A stretch of DNA of 64,000 bases from Adenanthera pavonina (lineage: Eukaryota > Streptophyta > Magnoliopsida > Fabales > Fabaceae), in contig JAIVEN010000028.1 of NCBI GenBank assembly GCA_026686845.1, positions 77,001 to 141,000 of the forward strand, written 5' to 3'. Position 1 is the first letter of the stretch. Each line of letters opens with the position of its first letter. The notes below the pieces were generated by a model. The model ran no database searches and was not told the origin of the DNA. It was given only the letters and a program-made list of their open reading frames with translations. A program made the position numbers and the translations under genes. Positions 61,049 through 64,000 of the stretch are shown here, one piece after another.

Positions 61049-63068
61049 TTGACCATGAATGCTAAATTTGTTGAGCATGAACCATACTATTCCAAATCAC
61101 CCATTCAGGAGGAGGAGATTAGAAGTAAAAGGCTAATTTGTGAAGGTGACACTGAGTTTGATCATTCTACTATTGACAGCACACCTGGACAGCCTGTTAC
61201 AATAACCTCTAACGGAACTCATATGTTCCCAAATCTGCCTATACCTGTTACCGCACCAGAATCTGATCCAAATACTCCCCAGAATTCACAAACCAGCCCT
61301 GAAACACCTGAAACTTCCACTGAAACTGACCTGGACAGACCTGAACCTATAACCCAGAAAATCCCACTCATGACAAAAATGACACCCAAGACACACATAT
61401 AACTGAGACAAGGGTGGAACAACCTGTTTTGCAGAACATGCAAATCTATTGCAGGAGAAACAGAGGCACAAATCAGCAGAACAATCAAGAAAATTCCATT
61501 TCCATTCGAAGGCAGAGTTAAGAGTCTGAACCCAAGGCTGGTCTTGATGATTTACGATGGCCAATTATTCTAAGGAAGGGAAAAAGAGCATGTACCTAGC
61601 ATCCAATAAGAAGGTATGTCTCCTAATTTACGGGCTTTTGTAGGTAGCATATCTGATGAGAAAATTCCAAGTAATTTTGATGAGCCTATTTCTGATCCAA
61701 AGTGGAAGAGGCCTACAGAAGAAGAACTAAGAGCTTTGGATAAAAATCAGACTTAGAAATTAACTGAATTACCTAGTGGTAAAATTGTGGTAGGGAGTAA
61801 ATGGGTGTTTATCATTAAATACAATGCTGATGGGACTATAAATAGATATAAGGCAAGGTTAGTAGCAAAGGGGTTCACTCAAACCCACAGTGTTGACCGT
61901 CAAGAGACATTTGCTCTTGTAGTTAAGTGTAATGCCATAAAGGTTTTATTGTAACTATTTGCAAATCTAGATTGGCCTTTGTATCAATTCAATGTTAAAA
62001 ATGCATTTTTAAATGGTGACCTGGAAGAGGAAGTTTATATGGAAGTTCCACTCAGGTTAAAGAATTCTTGCAATAAAGGCAAGGTGTGTAGGCTCTACAA
62101 ATCCCTTTATGGGTTGAAGCAATCACCCAAGGCTGGTTTGAGAGATTCACACGAGATGTGAAAGGGCTTGGCTATGTCCAGTGTCAAACTAATCATACAT
62201 TATTTGCCAGAGATCATGAAGGAAACATGACTATTTTAATTGTCTATGTTGATGACATAGTGTTGACAAGGAATGATACAGAGGAAATTGCAAGACTAAA
62301 GAAGAATCTTGCAACAAAATTAGAAGTGAAGGATCTTGGAATCCTTAGATATTTTCTTGGTATGGAAGTAGCTAAATCAAGCAAAGGGATTAGTATTTCT
62401 CAATGCAAGTATACTCCTGATTTGCCAAGTGAAACAGGTATGCTTAGTGCTAAACCTGTAGATACTCCTATGGAGTTAAATCATAGGTTGGAAATAAAAC
62501 AAGATGGAACTCCAAAGGATAAATGGAGGTACCAAAAATTAGTGGGAAAATTAATTTATTTATCCCATGCTCAACCAGATATCAGTTTTCCTGTGAGTGT
62601 TAAAAGCCAGTTTATGAGCAATCTTCAAGAAGAGGACTAAGATACTGTATACACAATACTCAAGTATTTGAAAATCACTCTAGGAAAAGGGGCTATTGTT
62701 TTCTAAGGGGCAGAACACGAGTGTTAAAGTTTACAGCACTACTAATTGGGCTCAACCTGCAATTGACAGACGCTCTACTACTGGCTATTATAACTTTGTT
62801 TGGGGCAATCTTATGACATGGAGAAGCAAGAAGCAACCCGTTGTTGCAAGAAGTTGAGCAAAAGCAAAATACAAAGCATTGGCTCTAGGAATTTGTAAAA
62901 GGATGTGAATTATTCATCTTTTGAAGGAACTTAGAATTGACATTGAGACACACATCAAAGTCTGGTTTAATAATATGGCAACAATTGGGATTGCAAAGTA
63001 TCCAATACATCATAACCAAACTAAACATGTGGAGATTGATCGAAATTCTATAAAAGAAAAGAGTAAGG
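61049..63068 (+). pseudogene. copia integrase tail, reverse transcriptase and RNase H
   Basis: RT: KWVFIIKYNADGTINRYKAR, YQFNVKNAFLNGDLEEEVYM, RLYKSLYGLKQSPKAG and an intact YVDD box (LIVYVDDIVLTRND). RNase H: YQKLVGKLIYLSHAQPDISF, then ATIGIAKYPIHHNQTKHVEI. Stops occur at about 61755, 61950, 62158 and 62640. The RNase H end is cut by the TRIM at 63070. Confidence 0.88.
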
Positions 63069-63069
63069 C

Positions 63070-63492
63070 TATTAGAGAATGGAAAAGTCCCACAACGAAT
63101 AGTAATAAGAAAGATGAAGAGTAATATAAACTTGAGACAATACTAACTAACTAGCTTAAGCTATTTTGGTGAAAAGATTGATCCAAGTTTATAGCCCATA
63201 TTAAGAAATCTAACACAGTATTAGAGCTTGGCAGTTGATCCTTATGGAAAAGGTTACCTATCAAGGTTTTGAACTGTGGAAACTTCCTCAAGGTTTCTAA
63301 CTAGTGGAGACTTCGAAACTTAGAGGAAGTCGAGTGAAGTGAGGGAATATTAGAGAATGGAAAAGTCCCACATCAAATAGTAATAAGAAGGATGAGTGGT
63401 ATATAAGCTTGAGACAATCCTAACCAACTAGCTTAAGCTATTTTGGTGAAAATATTGCTTCCAATTTATAGCGCATATTAAGAAATCTAAAA
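63070..63492 (+). mobile_element. TRIM (miniature LTR retrotransposon), 423 bp
   Basis: Two direct repeats of about 146 bp (63070-63215 and 63348-63492; about 90% identity by eye) flank about 130 bp. After the first repeat, AGTATTAGAGCTTGGC resembles the initiator-Met primer-binding site; before the second, GAAGTGAGGGA is a purine tract. The LTR carries AAAAGTCCCACA and TGGTATATAAGCTTG, motifs widely seen in plant TRIM LTRs. Flanks AAGGC (63065-63069) and GAGGC (63493-63497) match at 4 of 5. No coding sequence. It is inserted in copia RNase H. Confidence 0.82.
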
Positions 63493-63507
63493 GAGGCAAA
63501 GGTGATT

Positions 63508-64000
63508 GATGTTAGAAATGCTGGCTTCTTGGGGGAAAATTGGGAAGTATGAAATTTTTCTGCTAAAATACAATACAGCAGTGAAAATAAAAGTTTGCAA
63601 AAAAACAAAGTACAACAAAAATTGAACAAAAGAGAAGATTTAGTAATTTATCCTATTTCGGTCTAATCCACTTGACCTACGTCCAGTTCTCAAGCCACCA
63701 CTTGAGATTTTCCACTATCAACAAGAATTCAATGGGCTCTTTGCAATGCCACAATACAACACTAGTGTTTTATTCTAAGAACACAGAAAATCTCTCAATC
63801 ACTCTTATTAGTGATTCCTTTAATCCTTTTGTGAATCTCCTCACACAAAAATCTTTCCTCCTGACACGAATAGTGGTCAAAAGAATATTCTCTGATGATT
63901 TACAATTGAGGAGTACCCGGGTATATATACAAGTTACCCTAAGAGCTAAAAAATAAATACAGAATATTTACAATAAATGTAGGGATTATAATCCCTGATT
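63508..64000 (-). mobile_element. LTR related to that of the 12.9-kb copia element, truncated by window end
   Basis: From TGTTAGAAATGCTGGC onward it runs parallel to 45776-46260 (shared blocks such as GAATTGGGAAGTTT-like text, AAGCCACCACTTGAGATTTT and GGGCTCTTTGCAATG). It diverges by perhaps 20-25%, so it is another member of the family, not a copy. It interrupts the plus-strand copia element. Only one end is visible, so solo LTR and full element cannot be told apart. Confidence 0.7.

Larger units (their letters stand above)
57953..63507 (+). mobile_element. Ty1/copia element with short LTR, interrupted three times, right end outside the window
   Basis: The 5' LTR (57953-58180, 228 bp) starts TGTTGGAAGTGGGC and is followed at 58181 by TGGTATCAAAGCC, the primer-binding site. 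gag, protease, integrase, RT and RNase H follow in the copia order on the plus strand. Insertions: a solo LTR at 60494-61033, a TRIM at 63070-63492, and the start of another LTR at 63508, which cuts the RNase H C-terminus. No 3' LTR is visible in the window. The gene is degenerate with many stops. Confidence 0.85.

Noticed and set aside
63070..63215. Cassandra-type TRIM carrying a 5S RNA promoter
   Set aside because: No 5S rRNA-like box was seen in the LTR; it was called a generic TRIM.
1..64000. tRNA, rRNA, CRISPR or bacterial-type operon features
   Set aside because: No cloverleaf-like tRNA core, no rRNA text and no regularly spaced identical repeats with unique spacers were seen; tRNA-like text is limited to retrotransposon primer-binding sites.

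Overview
This is a window of nuclear DNA from a flowering plant, most likely a eudicot. It is AT-rich, has only four spliced protein-coding loci in 64 kb, and most of the rest is plant-type transposable elements (Ty1/copia, Ty3/gypsy, L1-type LINE, TRIM, and hAT, Mutator and PIF/Harbinger-like MITEs). The species cannot be fixed from sequence alone. Very large, transposon-filled introns are the outstanding feature: three of the four genes show or imply one, as is known in grapevine and some other plants. No bacterial-type operon, CRISPR array, tRNA or rRNA gene was seen.

Host genes. (1) Minus strand, 2348-2590: a first coding exon of a class I protein arginine methyltransferase of the PRMT6 type; the rest of the gene would lie to the left of the window or is lost. 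(2) Plus strand, 13619-22763: a complete four-exon gluconokinase gene (181 aa) whose splice junctions and phases all fit, with an 8.4-kb second intron holding a Ty3/gypsy element. (3) Minus strand, 25217-32112: a two-exon gene for a small, charged, coiled-coil protein conserved in plants but of unknown function; its 6.5-kb intron holds a copia remnant, a lectin receptor-kinase pseudogene and a LINE fragment. (4) Minus strand, 53503-55803: the last five exons of an organellar-type methionyl-tRNA synthetase; the upstream exons are not in the window, so the preceding intron is longer than 8 kb or the gene is cut.

Mobile elements by region. 0-0.46 kb: copia RT/RNase H remnant. 0.98-1.35 kb: Tourist-like MITE. 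3.1-4.8 kb: degenerate repeat block with a period of about 110 bp and a switch of orientation. 7.4-7.8 kb: possible hAT derivative. 11.0-11.6 kb: decayed gypsy gag. 12.7-13.4 kb: Mutator-like MITE with an internal hairpin. 15.2-21.3 kb: young Ty3/gypsy chromovirus-like element on the minus strand, itself interrupted by a 580-bp hAT MITE. 23.7-24.5 kb: 843-bp hAT element with a perfect 8-bp target duplication. 34.4-47.3 kb: a 12.9-kb copia element on the minus strand with a perfect target duplication, an extra third ORF and a 1.5-kb solo LTR in its integrase; it sits in the loop of an older 0.8-kb inverted repeat. 56.7-57.1 kb: G-rich MITE. 57.95 kb to the end: a second copia element on the plus strand, interrupted by a solo LTR, a TRIM and an LTR related to that of the 34-47 kb element.

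No new multi-gene system was found. The most useful observations concern insertion history, introns expanded by transposons yet with intact splice sites, and duplicated or inverted repeats whose transcripts could fold or be mis-spliced.
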